Assembly: GCA_029379385.1 (NCBI GenBank)
Contig: CM055615.1
Coordinates: 558,001 to 622,000, forward strand
From: Quillaja saponaria
Lineage: Eukaryota > Streptophyta > Magnoliopsida > Fabales > Quillajaceae
DNA length: 64,000 bases
Direction: 5' to 3'
Shown: piece by piece, positions 49,789-62,692 of the stretch
Layout of the letters: each line of letters begins with the position of its first letter
Position numbering within the stretch: position 1 is the first letter of the stretch
Notes under the pieces: generated by a model
Seen by the model: only the letters and a program-made list of their open reading frames with translations
Told to the model about the DNA's origin: nothing
Databases searched by the model: none
Made by a program: the position numbers and the translations under genes

Positions 49789-51875
49789 TTAGAAAGTAGA
49801 TCCATTCCATCCAAAGTTGGAACCCTGCAAAATAAATGAAGCACCATTACCATCAAGTTGCAGCAAACAGCACAATGCTTTGAACAGTAAAGATTTATTC
49901 ACACGATCTAGCCCTGGTGTAAAGCATGCAAACATTGTGCATATTCTTGACTTTGATGGGCCTAAACAAAAAGGAAAAATGAAATGAGAAGAAGAGAGTG
50001 CATGACAATGGCGAATTTCTTCAAGACAATTTACTGATACAGGAAGTTATGATGGCTTGCCTTGGCATCGTAGAACTTGAGGAAGAATCGTGACTTCGGG
50101 CACAGACAACTTGGTCTCAAGAATTGAGGCAATTGCAGCACTGAGCTTCTTGTTGACATCAGGACCAAGACCGCCAATGGACACTAATTCACCATATGCT
50201 GCAGGCTGCTCAGTTCCACCAAAAGCAATTGGTATTGATCCCTTCAGGACAATCATCACATACTGCAAATTACCAAAACACATATTCCATTTAGGAAAGC
50301 TAAAAAGCTCAAGGAAGAAAGGACAACACACAGACCAGGGTCAGAATTGATTGTAGCTTCCAGAGGAAAATAGAAAACGGAACATCAGAAATAGAAGAAA
50401 TAATTCATAAAGTATGCCAGTCAGACTGAAGCGAGTCATGTTTGAAAGCCAAACACCTTGGTTCCAGCATCCCTCTAAAATCCACCTTCGTATTCATCAA
50501 AAGGGTGAATCAGGATGAAGAAGCAGTTTGCCACATAAAGAGCTACAAATTGCTGTCTACATTGGAAGTGGAACAAGGATCTTCAGGTTTTTCTCAGTTC
50601 ATTACAAAGGGGAAAAATAAAAGTGGTTTCCCTAGGATATCATGTCCAATATGAAGCACCAACTTAACCCTTGATCACTTTTAGACATGCAATCAGTAAG
50701 GTAAAAATCTTTCCTGGAGTTTCAGTGCAATTCCAAGTACAAACTACTAATATAATTGAAACAGGTCCAAGAGAAGTAGAGGTAACAATATGAAACCGAG
50801 TCAGTGTTTTAATCAAATAAGTTTGGGTTTGAGATAAAAACTGATAAAGTCATCCTGATTCAAATTTAAAGCATTCTTGGGTTTATAAACATGATAACCT
50901 GTTCACCATGGGTACCTGACTTTAAAATGAAGAAACTAAAAATCTAGAAGACTATATTTATGCATAGGCCACCATTTGTTCAAACTCCAGCCAATTTGAC
51001 CAAATAATAGAAGAAATGATAGACTCTACATTAACAAGTCAGTGAGAAGGTGTTCCTCAATTTGTGATTTACAGCCTAGAGTCCAATGCTCATTTACACT
51101 AAACACCTTCATGGATGAAAAGCCTTCCAATTTATCCTTATATATGCGTGTGGGTCATCATCTAAAGCATCTAAAGCCATGGGTTATGTACATGGACATG
51201 TATGGACAGTTCGACATACATCCACTATATACACTTGATCAGTTCATACTTCCCTATTATGAGGCTAAAATTATTCACACATATCTCAACCATATATGAT
51301 CTTGGATAATCTATATTAACGCTTCTAAACTAAGAGTAACAAGTTTTATGCACCTAAAATACATAACATATAAATAAAGGCCAGTATTAAATGATTGTGG
51401 AAGTACACAAATAGAAACAGTTTCAAGTATCTAATGCTCCAATGTCAGTTGACATCTAATACAATCTGTGCACACAATGCCTCAAAATGGGGGAGAATGA
51501 CATCCAAAGAAGTTGAGAAACAGTTTCCCCAACTGAGGAACAGTTGAAGATCTCTCCCAAAGATACAGATAAACATGATTAACCAATTCAAGATGTAGTT
51601 AATTAGCAGGAAAAAGTGGTTATTCATGAAAGGGAGATATCTCTTCCACCCCTTTTCTATGAATAACCACTATATTGATTGAAAGAGTTGTTGTTCTGGT
51701 TTCTTATTTGGTAACCTTCCCCAATTGGAAGAAAATTGGGTCAACTTCTTTGAATGTCTGTTCCCCTTTAAAATGGTTTTGGAGGTCTTTTCAGCTGTGC
51801 CCAAAGTTGATAATACATAGTGAAATTCCAGGCATAGTTCAATTCTTGAACCAAAACAAAATAAGGATTCTACTC

Positions 51876-51906
<31 letters not shown>

Positions 51907-52277
51907 AAAAAAAAAAGACATGGACAGTACTAAAGCTAAAAAATTGACGATCCTTGCACAGAAATCACAGGATACAGAAGATTTTATTTCATCTTTTCCT
52001 TCGTAATTTCCATCTAGTAAAAAGAAAATCACTTTAAGAAAAAGAACATTAACACTAAAACCCAGAACTGGAAAGTCGACAAAGATCGAAAGCACATATA
52101 AATATATAGAGTTGTTCAAACAGTAAACTTATGGAGGGGGAGAGAGAGAGAGAGAGAAAGTCATACGGCCTCAGGTTTTCCGATGAGCTTGGCGACGGTG
52201 GAGGTGGCTTCAGAGAGAATGGAAGAGGTGTCTACACCATCAAGGCTGACGTTGGTTGACAGATTCAAGCACGGCAT
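49789..52277 (-). CDS. MIF/D-dopachrome tautomerase-like protein (MDL1/2 type), one frameshift, GC-AG intron
   Basis: Exons 52277-52167 (37 codons, MPCLNLSTNVSLDGVDTSS..IGKPEA), 50262-50061 and 49824-49789 (GSNFGWNGSTF, stop). The catalytic-position proline follows Met1. Exon 2 has YVMIVLKGSIPIAFGG, AAYGELVSIGGL and then ETKLSV. Here one extra base at about 50096-50103 breaks the conserved KSRFFLKFYDAK, which resumes in the next frame. Total exon length (349) is one over a multiple of three. The second intron starts with GC (AAG|GCAAGC), a valid minor class, and its acceptor TTGCAG at 49825 is good. Plant MDL proteins are small trimeric homologues of the cytokine MIF; MDL1/2 are mostly cytosolic. 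Intron 1 is about 1.9 kb. Confidence 0.9.
51875..51916 (+). repeat. Compound homopolymer C22-A20 in MDL1-type intron 1
   Basis: Twenty-two C directly followed by twenty A. A run of C this long is rare, and it abuts the A run with no transition. Confidence 0.95.
52139..52158. repeat. GA microsatellite at the intron 1 donor side
   Basis: A run of about nine GA units lies a few bases inside the 5' end of intron 1 of the MDL1-type gene (CT on the coding strand). Confidence 0.85.
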
Positions 52278-53907
52278 CTTCTCACTTTCTTCCTCTTCTC
52301 TGCAACTACCTAGTCTACTACCCACAAAATAAAACAAACCCTTACAGCGTTTTCTAGCGATCAGCGGAGTATTTATTAGGGAGAAGCAAGACCGAGATAG
52401 CGCTATTACTTAAACTCTCGAAAATGCCCCTGCCAACTGACTTTTCTTTCTATATACTTTTTTAATTTAAGACAACAAAACAAAATCAGCAATTTTATTT
52501 TTTTTTTGATAGGTCCTCAATTTTATATTCAAACTTTTTATACCACTTTTACTCATATTTTTATTGTTAATTTTTAATTTAAAATATTAATTAAGTGAAG
52601 CATTTTTTTTTAAAAAGTATAGTATAAAATTAGAAAATTTATTCATATAATTGTTAATGAAAGATTAAGAAGTTTTCATTATTTTCTTTCATATTTTTTT
52701 AAAAACATATAAGAAAAACAAAATTATTTTCAAATTCAACTTGATGTACTAATTTTTTTTTTTTAAAATATATTAAAGGGGATGATGAAAATCTAATTAA
52801 TTTTAAAATATTTATTTTTCTACTAGTTATTAAATACTAAATTTAAAAAATGAGTCTACTTAATTAATATTTTAAATTGAAAAGTAAACATAAAAATAAG
52901 GATAAAAATGACATAAAAGGTTTTAATATAAAATTTAAAGTTTATTTAGACAGAAATTTTAAAAGTAGAAGTTATTGGGGATGTAAATTTAGTTTATGAC
53001 TTATTTAGAATATCAATGAAAATGTATGACTCATCATTATATATATATAAATTTAGGAAGAAAAAAAAAGAAAAAAAAATCTCTCATTCATTCATAAAAA
53101 ATCATCCTTGCAATTGAATTTCACCTTCATTATGAAAATTTTATGGAAGAGAAAGTTATTGCTGTGTAGCCAATAGCTTTATTAGGTTTAAGACAAAAAA
53201 AAATTATTATTTTTGTTTGTCTATCTATTTTTTTCTGAATATGCTGATAAAATGTACATATATCATTGGAGTGCATTGACTAGTTATAAATAAATAAATA
53301 TATATATATATATAATATTTCATCCATTAACACTCTGTCGGTGTCTAAAGCATCCAACCAAGTGTTAACTTGCAAAAACATGTTATCAATTTCAATTTGC
53401 TATTCAGTGGGAGCAGAACCAAGAAAAAACAAGCTAAAAAGTTCACATCAGATTAGTACAAGCTACACTAATGCGCTCTTATGAAATAGTTACCTACCAA
53501 TACAAGTTAAATCATGAAGATACCAAATTAGTATAAAAACCAAAATATAGTAATAAATACATAAAGAATACAGACATATTTCTGTCCATTCAATCTCACT
53601 TAAGGAAGAATAATATACAAGAAAATTCCTTCAAAGTTTTTCCTGAATTCCGTGACTCTTGTTAAACTGCAACGTGTTCAAAAATTTCCACAGACTCTGT
53701 CTATGATCACAGAGAATGTTTCCTAATGTGCTCGCTACTGAAAATTTTGGTAGCAGCTATAAATATAAAGCATGCACTTTGTGAGTCAAGTGATGCATAA
53801 GTGACATCGAAAATATGTTTCAAAGTTGTAGAAATCCCAAGAAACTATCATTCAGGAATTAACAAAACACAACCCATGCGTAATCGTACTATATCCTCGA
53901 GCATTGA
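52278..53907. other. AT-rich intergenic region
   Basis: MDL1-type promoter, then very AT-rich DNA with an AT microsatellite near 53297-53313. No gene recognised. The right end is 3' UTR of RRP40. Confidence 0.6.
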
Positions 53908-56900
53908 TTACTGAATTTTCTGAAGCAGCTTCTCCACCATTATTCTCTGCTGAACCCCACTCAATGACTCTGAATTCATAATTGCATTAGCAACAATGAT
54001 TACTGTAGATGGAGATGCCCCATTGACCTAGAATTCAACAAAGTAATCAAAAATGAAATATGAAATTAGTATAAACATTTATCTCTGTTTCCTTTTCTTC
54101 TTTTTAGTATAAACATTTATGTTTGTTTCCTTTTCTTCTTTTTAAATAATTTGACAGAGTCTTCAGAAATCATGCTTGACTGAGAAGGTTGATAGTTTTG
54201 AACTAAGGTTCAGAAGTTGGAAGACCCCCCAAAACGAGTATCAAGCATATATAGCATCAAATGGGTTGGCAAGCAAACAGAAATGGAAATTATATGGCAA
54301 ATTGGAAATAAGGGGCTGCATAATGCAGCCACAATGAAGTAGCGCCTGAAGAATTATTACCCAAACACGCCCATTTAATCCAACTGCTATCTCAAAGGAC
54401 AGCTTCTTCCCTAGAGCATCGAGAACTGGACATGTTAGCGAGCTCAGCAACCTAAAAGCAACAGAGTTGATTGACATCAAGATAATCTAACTGCAGCACA
54501 TAAACTAAAGTAAAAGGGGGACTCTCACATTCTCGATAGACCAGTTGTACATTCGAACGAGTAGCCATCTTTTAGGGGGCCATATTCTGCTGCTTTCCCA
54601 CTTGCTAACATAGGAAAAGAGAACTTTTAAGAGTTGAGCTCATAAAAAATTAAAAAACAGAGGCATCCTCCAAAAGAGAAAGCATATGGAGAAACATAAG
54701 TAGATCCCAACCATCAGTGCATGATAGCTCAGGATTCATTCCAGGGTTTGCCTTCACAACCCGAGCATAAAGCAAAGTGCCTGCCTGCAACATTAGTCAA
54801 AAAATTAAAAAGAAAATGGAAGCATGCTGCACAAAACAAAGAAAAACCATACCATGAATGAAAAGCCAAAGCATGCAGCTGGTTGCATGATTTTATTGTC
54901 TGAAAGGATTCAGTCATATACAAAAAGCTTTTGACACAAAATATGTCTTCAACTTGTCTCTTAAACCATCTTATACTTTTGTACAGGGATGTTGTTAAGT
55001 TAGATGCCATACCACTTAAAGTTGCTTGCTTTAGTCACAGGTCATACATAATTACCTACATGCACGGGTCAATACACATATTGAACCACATATTACAAAA
55101 TTGAATTCATGCATTAAGTCCATTTCATAATCCATAGCAGCAATAACCAGTCACCAAAGACTAAATTAGGTGGAAATTTTAAGTTGCCACATAAAGTGAG
55201 ATGTGAGAACCCCTTGTTGCTTTGTGTATTCCCTTGATAAGGCTTTAGAAACCAAGAAAATGCAACTTCCAACCAATTGGAAAGGATCAAATTATATTTT
55301 TCATAAGTACAAAATAAGCATATATTTCCACGGACATTCCATTTAATAAATGAACATATATGCCCACCTCAAACTTCGGTATATTTCTCCTGGTTCCACC
55401 TTCAAATGCAAGCACAGGTAAAAATGCCAAAGCAGGTCCTTTTATGTCAATAAGGAAGTTCTGCCAAGGTGTAAAATGAAAGCGCATAAGAATCACAAGA
55501 AAGTACAATTAAGTTGACAAAACATGCCCAGAAATTGATTTACATGTAAAACCAAGCAATTCATTAAAGAGTATGTTGTATTTAGAAGGAAATTTGCAAA
55601 AGAGCAAGCAAGATAGAAGCAGGAAAACAAACAAGAGCACCAGTTTTAATATCTATAAGTGTACAATAGGGGCATAATCCTAGTTTTATTGGACCACAAC
55701 TTAAACCACTTCCAGATGACTCAATATACATCTCATTTAGCTGTGCCAGTAGAATTCTCCTAGATTTTTCAGTTGTAGAAGAAAAGGAAAGCCTAACTAT
55801 ATTGTTTCTAGACGAAGCTCTGCATTACTTGTTGCTAGATTGATCAAATTTAGATACACGACTTTTGGTATGGATCACATTCTAAAGAGTTTCTTGCACT
55901 TAGTTGATTAGCTTGATTTGAATTTTTACCTACTTGCTTCATCTTCGTGATGTACCACCAAATCTAATTAGTAAAATAGTCAGAGAAGTTATGACATTAA
56001 AGATAGGCATCTTACAGAATCAATTTTGCATAAAATACGATTTGATTGTGTTCCCTTTGATGCACATTTCCATATATCCTTAAAGCAGCAATCTTTTTTC
56101 CCTTTTATGAACTATCTCAAGCCAGACTACTTTTCGTCTTATATGTAAGGATGCATCCAAACTTGTTGACCTCTATATCATTGTTTTCTACATTAAAGAC
56201 GAAAAAGTTGGTTTCTAAAGTAGGACCATGTTAAAATAGGATCTAGCAACAACTAGCTCACTCTCAACATGATGTCAGTTAGTTTTCCTCACATAAAAGT
56301 GAATAGAAACATGAACTAACTTACCAAGCGCAATGATAAGATTTGGAGTAAAAAAGAGTGCTTGTGAATTGAGTAACATTAAAAGTATAAACAATGATAA
56401 AGGCGTAAAAGGATAGGTTACACTAATTTCTAAAGCAACCATGCCGATCATATGAAGTTACTCTATTACTTATAGAATCAAATTCCATGGAGAATAAAAG
56501 CAGAAAGAGTGCTTACATCGGTTTTGGTGTCTACCACAATGCCAAGAACAGAATCTTCTGCATGGGGCACATACTGTAAAAAAACAAGTTTTAAACATTA
56601 GGAGGAGGCAAGACGCATAAAAAAAAAAAAAAAAAACTACTGAGGGCCTTGTGATGCAAGACAACCTAGAGAGTTTCATATTTCGGATAAATGAAAGGTG
56701 TAAATGAGAATATATTGGGACTAAATTCAAATAACTAAGAAAAGCAATGATATATAAACTTGGAACAGGATTTTGAAACATTTAGAAATTAGAAAGACAA
56801 GTATAAAGACAGCCAAATTATATTGATCCTATTTTTCAGTCAGATTAATACTCACCCTTTTCTGGGAACTTTCTACCCAATATTTGTTTGGCTTCGAGAA

Positions 56901-57978
56901 TCTTAGCTTGCCAGCCTTCATTACTGAAATTGCATCACAGTCCTAAAAATTGATGTAAAGAAGTGTTAATGATACTCCAAAAGATGCCAAGGAAGCAAGT
57001 GAACAAAAGCTATTTTCATTATTTTATTTAATAAGTGAATTGAGTGAACGGATGAAGCCACCGGCAAAGGATTTCACCTGAGAATAATGTGCAACAGTTC
57101 GGATGGATTAGAACTAAATTATAACTACCACCAAATCTTATGGTTTATTATGGATCAGAGAGAACAAAAAATTGAGCTTACAGTTTAAAGAAAAATTGAA
57201 AATGCTGACTGAGCATCATTGAATATATACATTTACTATAGCAAGAACTATATTGAAACAACTCCATAAACCAACTTGTAAAAGAACCCAATGGAATATG
57301 TATTTGCAACACACTGTTGTCGCCAATAAGCCTTGACTATGGTTGGATAAGACTTGGAAAAGGCCGAGGTCCAACATTCAGACCTTGATGAAAATTTACA
57401 GGAGGGGTTCATCCCATTTAACCTCTTCTCGCATGCCTATGGCACTGTCCTCGTATATCTAAGAGTCTAAGACTAAGAGATTTAAAAAAAAAAAAAAAAT
57501 TCATTCTATAAAAGTTGCCGCCATAAAAAGGAGGGGCTAGTTAGGACAAAGCAATATGCCTGAAAATTATTATGATGTACTCATTTTAGAAACCCCAATG
57601 TCCCTTCAAAATTTAAACTACCCAAACTAATTGATAAATGAAAATTCAAACTACAAAAAAGAAACCCAATATTTGCAAAATTCTAAACTAACAAATACAA
57701 AAAATGTGAAACCCAAATCTAGTATTTTGATAATAGTCCAGTTTATTTTTCAAAACCAAGCGACAGACCTGACGTAGACCTCCTCCAAGCTTAATTGTCT
57801 GGTTAGCCATGGTAGAGAGATTAAGAACCACATCCCCTGAAACCTAATCACCCATTAAATAAACAAAACAAAAACATTGTCAAAACCACATGCAAAAGAA
57901 TTAGAAATACCCAAAACCAGAGAGTGTGTAAGAACTCACAGCTAACTGGTCTACAAAGCTTAAGGACTTATTTTCCAT
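53908..57978 (-). CDS. RRP40: RNA exosome cap subunit RRP40 (EXOSC3 homologue), intact
   Basis: Nine exons: 57978-57940, 57843-57769, 56942-56856, 56573-56517, 55460-55368, 54784-54712, 54604-54529, 54451-54361, 54027-53908. They sum to 711 nt, 236 residues, all phases consistent. N-terminal domain: VSGDVVLNLSTMANQTIKLGGGLRQD. S1 domain: KYWVESSQKRYVPHAEDSVLGIVVDTKTDNFLIDIKG through GGTRRNIPKF, then ARVVKANPGMNPELSC. KH domain: LGKKLSFEIAVGLNGRVW with the RRP4/RRP40 GxNG signature. The C-terminal helix is QQRIMVEKLLQKIQ. RRP40 is one of three S1/KH cap proteins guiding RNA into the exosome in nucleus and cytoplasm. A 5' UTR intron is likely (donor near 58203, acceptor near 58021). It contains no indel, unlike both MIF-like neighbours. 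Confidence 0.96.
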
Positions 57979-59049
57979 GTTTTGATTTATTTTCAGACAC
58001 CCAATACTCAGTGACGCACCTGAAATCAAACCACATTACATTCAGTTAATTAAAGCAAATCCACATAGTGATTGGAAAGGACACCAAGAAGAAAGAAAGA
58101 AAAAAATTTCAAATAAGTAGAAGAATATTGTAAACTAGCAATATGACCGATACACTTCAGTCAATAGAGAGTGGACCGAGAGAGACGGCGACAGATAGTA
58201 CTGACCGAAACACAGAGCAGATGCTTCTTCCACCTCCGAACTCTATTTGGCGTCCGCAGATGAAAAGGTTGGCCAAACGCTAGTTTAGGTGTTCTATTAC
58301 CGTATTACGCCTAGAACACAAATGCTGGAATTGAAAAGGTTAAATGTGTATTTCAATTGTAGGTTTTTTTTTTTTTTTTTTTCAATTTTAGAAATACAAA
58401 TATTAAACTTGTCTGTAATTTTCACTGATTTGATTATTTGAAAATTGTAATTAAGAATATGAGTATAATATGTTTAAGGGCAACTGTTTTTGTCTCTGAA
58501 AAGTTATTTTTTCTAATAAAATACTTCAAAATTAAATTTTTTTCCCTAGTTGAAACCTTGATAATCAACCAATGCATATTAGATAGAAATTAAATTTAAC
58601 AAAATTTTAGATAAATTATCTTATTAGAGAGATGAATAAATGAATAATTGTATGAAATGAAAAAATTATATAAATCTTGACTTATTATTAAAAAAAAAAT
58701 ATTATTTGCTCAACAAATTACCTGAATATTTTTACGTGAAAACGAAGTTTTGTAGTTTTTGTATTCATATAAGTTAATTTTAGTGTTTGATATATATTTA
58801 ATTAAAAGTTTGATTAGAAATGATTAAACTATCAAAGACTTGGTTAAAAAAAATAATCATCAAAGATCAAATAAAAACTAATATAATTTTACGAGATTTA
58901 AACAATAAACGATCAGACCTCATTTTAGAAATAAAAAAGTAACTTAATAATCAAATGATTCACTTTCTTCCAATCATTATTGAGAGAAACATGAGAATAG
59001 AAGCATTATATATATATCTATTGCAGTTGATTAATTAGATTGTTTCAGA
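57979..59049. other. RRP40 leader and promoter; MDL3-type 3' flank
   Basis: Leader exon pieces of RRP40 with a probable intron, a T tract (about 58364-58382), then AT-rich DNA. No gene. Confidence 0.6.
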
Positions 59050-60335
59050 TTAAAGTTTGGAGTTGATGTTTTGTCCAGCAGTTGTATCAAAAACTTTGAG
59101 AAAGAATCTTGTCCTTGGAACAGAAAGCTTGGATTGTAGAATAGTTCCAAGAGTAGCAATCAACTTCCTTTTCACTTCTGAATTGATGCCTCCCATTGAA
59201 ACTATTTCAGCATATGCAGCTGCCTCTTGTTACCCTCAAATGATATGCCTAATGATCCCTTCAATATCACCATCACATACTGCACAAATATATTGTATCA
59301 TTTACATTTATAATATTTACCTTTAAAAATTATGTAAGTTTCCTCTATAATTTTGTTGTCAAATAAAAATCAATTCTTGTAAAATATGTAATTGTCAACA
59401 ACCCCAATTAAAGAGATAAATGACAAAAAGATCATAAATTTATTATTGTAATATACATCATATTCCTAAAGCCCAAATGTTTCGAATCTCATAAATACTT
59501 GACAGTGATTAATGAATTCATAGGCATGCTAGCTAATTTTCCAATGATGTAACATATAACTTAAAATGGGTAAACTAATGGTTAAGAATATGTGATCTCT
59601 TAATTGAGATCGTGAAAAGTAAAATAATCATAAACTTGCTAGTCTCGACATAAATGTGGGCACGACAACTAATAAAACAAAAAAAATGACCTAAAATGTA
59701 TAAATTGCAAGCCTAATGATAAATTTTAATAAGTAACCTAAGTTCAAAGGTGGAATTAGAAGCATCTGCTTGAGTCCGATGAACATTCCATCCAATCCAT
59801 TTCCAGTTTTCATATCGAACTCGGACTAGCACAAATACCTCAAACTCAAACCTGAATTGAGATACTTTTGGACATAACAAGTACGATAAACATTCCATCC
59901 AATGCTCTTTCCTAATGTTTGTTATCTAAATGGGTTAATCTTATCTTTAGATATCTAATTTAATTTAAGACTTTTAACTTAATTAGAGGCACAAATTGCA
60001 CAAATTGAAGAAAACTATGATAAAGCAGTTTAAGTACACTATCTAGTCAGTATTTTGATTCAAACTTCAAAGTATTATGTACCCATTTTGGGAAAAATTT
60101 AGTAGTATACACAATCAAACTGAGGGGAAAAAAACAGAGAGAAGAAAAGAAGGATTCTGAGCAACACCCAGTATATGATCAGTAAACAACAAGTGAGGAA
60201 TAGCAAAAACAGAAATATGTATACTTTCTCTGGTTTTCCGATGATGTTAGAGACAGCTTTTGTTGCTTCCAAGAATATGGAATCTGTGTCCACTCCATCT
60301 AAGTTAACGTTGGTGGAGATGTAAAGGCAGGGCAT
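59050..60335 (-). CDS. MDL3: MIF-like protein of MDL3 type with peroxisomal C-terminus, one frameshift
   Basis: Exons 60335-60225 (37 codons, MPCLYISTNVNLDGVDTDS..IGKPEK) and 59279-59050. Exon 1 has the same length and phase as in the MDL1-type gene. Exon 2 begins YVMVILKGSLGISFEGN. One base is missing at about 59222-59233, so the expected KEAAAYAEIVSMGG block is read in the next frame (GGTAACAAGAGGCA has one G fewer than needed). It then continues with KLSVPRTRFFLKVFDTT to a terminal SKL. SKL is a type 1 peroxisome targeting signal, and Arabidopsis MDL3 also ends this way. Length would be 113 residues with one base restored. There is no third exon: the frame runs to its stop in exon 2, unlike the MDL1-type copy. 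Confidence 0.9.
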
Positions 60336-62692
60336 CCTTCCTCCTTCTTAGGCTCTCTCTCTAGATCTCACTTTTCTTATTTTAGTTTAGTGATGATTTC
60401 TTCTATGAGTTGCTAGGATTAGGCAGGTATTTATGCCATACATACACTATTCTTCAAGGTAGAAAAAATCGAAATTTTGAAAAGAGTTTAGAATATAATA
60501 CTCGACAAGCATATCTTATAAAACAATAAAATTAAAATTTTGATAGACATTATATTAATAAGATATATATGTTTAACTTTGCTTTATCACAGTTAGACTA
60601 ATTAAAATTATAATTTTGGTGAAGAAAGTGAATTTGTCTTGGTATTTCTTACTGCAATTTGTACTATATTTTTAGTGGTCAAATAGATTTTTGTTTTGTT
60701 TTGTTTATATGACCCTTAGCTATAATTTTAAATACTGTGACCCACTAGGCCACCAATGTTAATGGGGGTATTATAAACAAAGTGCTTACTGCCTATAGTT
60801 AACTATAAGATTATCTGACTAGTAGTTCTTTAATTAAGTGTATCCCAATTGTCTAATGGAGTGGCTGCATGCACTGCACCTACTCCACATGCAACACGTT
60901 TCAAGGATCATAATCACATATTTTATTAACAATCACGTGATTTGTCTAAAATTGTGAATGCGAAGGAATTTTATATATTAGAAGTTCGAAGTCATCAAAT
61001 TATAGTATAAATTTAATAAGATAAATATGTTGAAATCACTAAAATTTCATGTCCCAATAATTAATCAACCAATTTTAGTTGTTATAAATATGTCTGGTGT
61101 ATTAACTCTTGTCATTTTTATATAAAAAAATAATAATTTGAAGCTTGATATTTTTTTTTTTTATATATTCAGTTTTAATTAAGAATTTTCCATTAAATGA
61201 AACAAACACAATTAAACATCCTCTTTCAATCTTCCCCTTTATGAGATAATGTTGATTAATTGGTTGAAAGATTACATCTATATATTCATTAAAGGTGATC
61301 CTTTTGCTTGAAACTTTATGTCATTGCAATCATTTCACCCTTTTCATCATCACTCTTTCAAAGAATAATGGGTTAGAAAACTATGATTAAAAATAACAAT
61401 TTGACATAATTGTTGCTACAAGATGCAGCTTACTTCATTGACCTTGAAGCGTTTTTTTTTTTACTAAAATAAAAACAGGTTTCAACAATTGTATTAAATT
61501 AGATAGTATAAACTATATTAGAAAATTAATATTAATCATAAGATTGTATTATATATCTTTTAACTCTTCATGTAAAATTTATTAATGTTATATATAATAT
61601 AAAATGTATCATTGTAGAGTTGAATAATTTATACTATTATGTTATTATTAAACACAAATAATTAGAATTAATGAAATAACATTAGAGTATTATGTTTTTC
61701 ATATTTAATGAAATATTGAAAAAGATGTAAAGATGAAGCGTGACATTGTAAACAAACTATACATATTTACAATATTTGGTATAAATGGCATGCTTTTCAC
61801 CAAATCAAATACGTAAATTAGTTGTAATACATAAGATTTAAAAACTAACTTGAGTGCTAAAAGAAACTCAATAACAAAATACACATAAGTCATACATAAA
61901 ACATACATTAAGGTCATGTCTGGTATGGTGATTTGAGGGCCAATTGACAATTAAAGAGCCTAATTCAATCAATTGTGCGATGGAGTCCAATCGAGACATT
62001 GAGACATGAAAAATTATTTTAACTTTACTCTTTTAACATAATACCAATCCTAACTATGTAAATCTTATTTCCTCCCATCCCCAACTTAGCTCTCGATCCC
62101 TTAGAGGCCATAACTTTCTATCAATAGCAGAATGGAGAGTTATACCGTTTGAGCAACAATAAGATTTTTCTCCGTTTCCTAAACCTTACTATTCTTCATT
62201 AATTTTGATTAAGATTTGTTCACGTGGAATCTGTTTGATATATTATACGGGGTTATCACTTTATGAAATAGGGTGTGTAGGCCGGAAATGAATACAAATT
62301 ATTCTTATTCTAGCCTAATACGAATGGATTCGAAAAGGTTGGATTCAAATATATTGATATTTAATTTAATATTAAACAGATTATTTGTTATAATTTTAAT
62401 TCGTATTCATTGAATTATTCTAATATTAGTAATAATATTATAATATTAATATTATGAATTATTTGAGCATTATTTAAATACGAATAATTGTATTAATGTT
62501 CGAATTTGTGTAACAATAGTAAAATTCTAATAGTGTAGAATTTGATTTGAATACTTTGGAAATTGTCCAAGGCTACACAAATTGACCCGTAGAACCCGAA
62601 CCCGTTTACATCCCAGTTTAGGACCTTGGGTCTACCTTCTCAGTTCCCGGCGATTCTCATTTTGAAACCGTTCAGCTGCAGAGCCTGTTTCA
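60336..62692. other. Intergenic, very AT-rich
   Basis: No gene recognised. The part at about 62275-62620 resembles a hAT-type MITE: it contains CGTTTACATCCC near its right end, a common terminal phrase, but a matching left end was not found. Confidence 0.45.
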
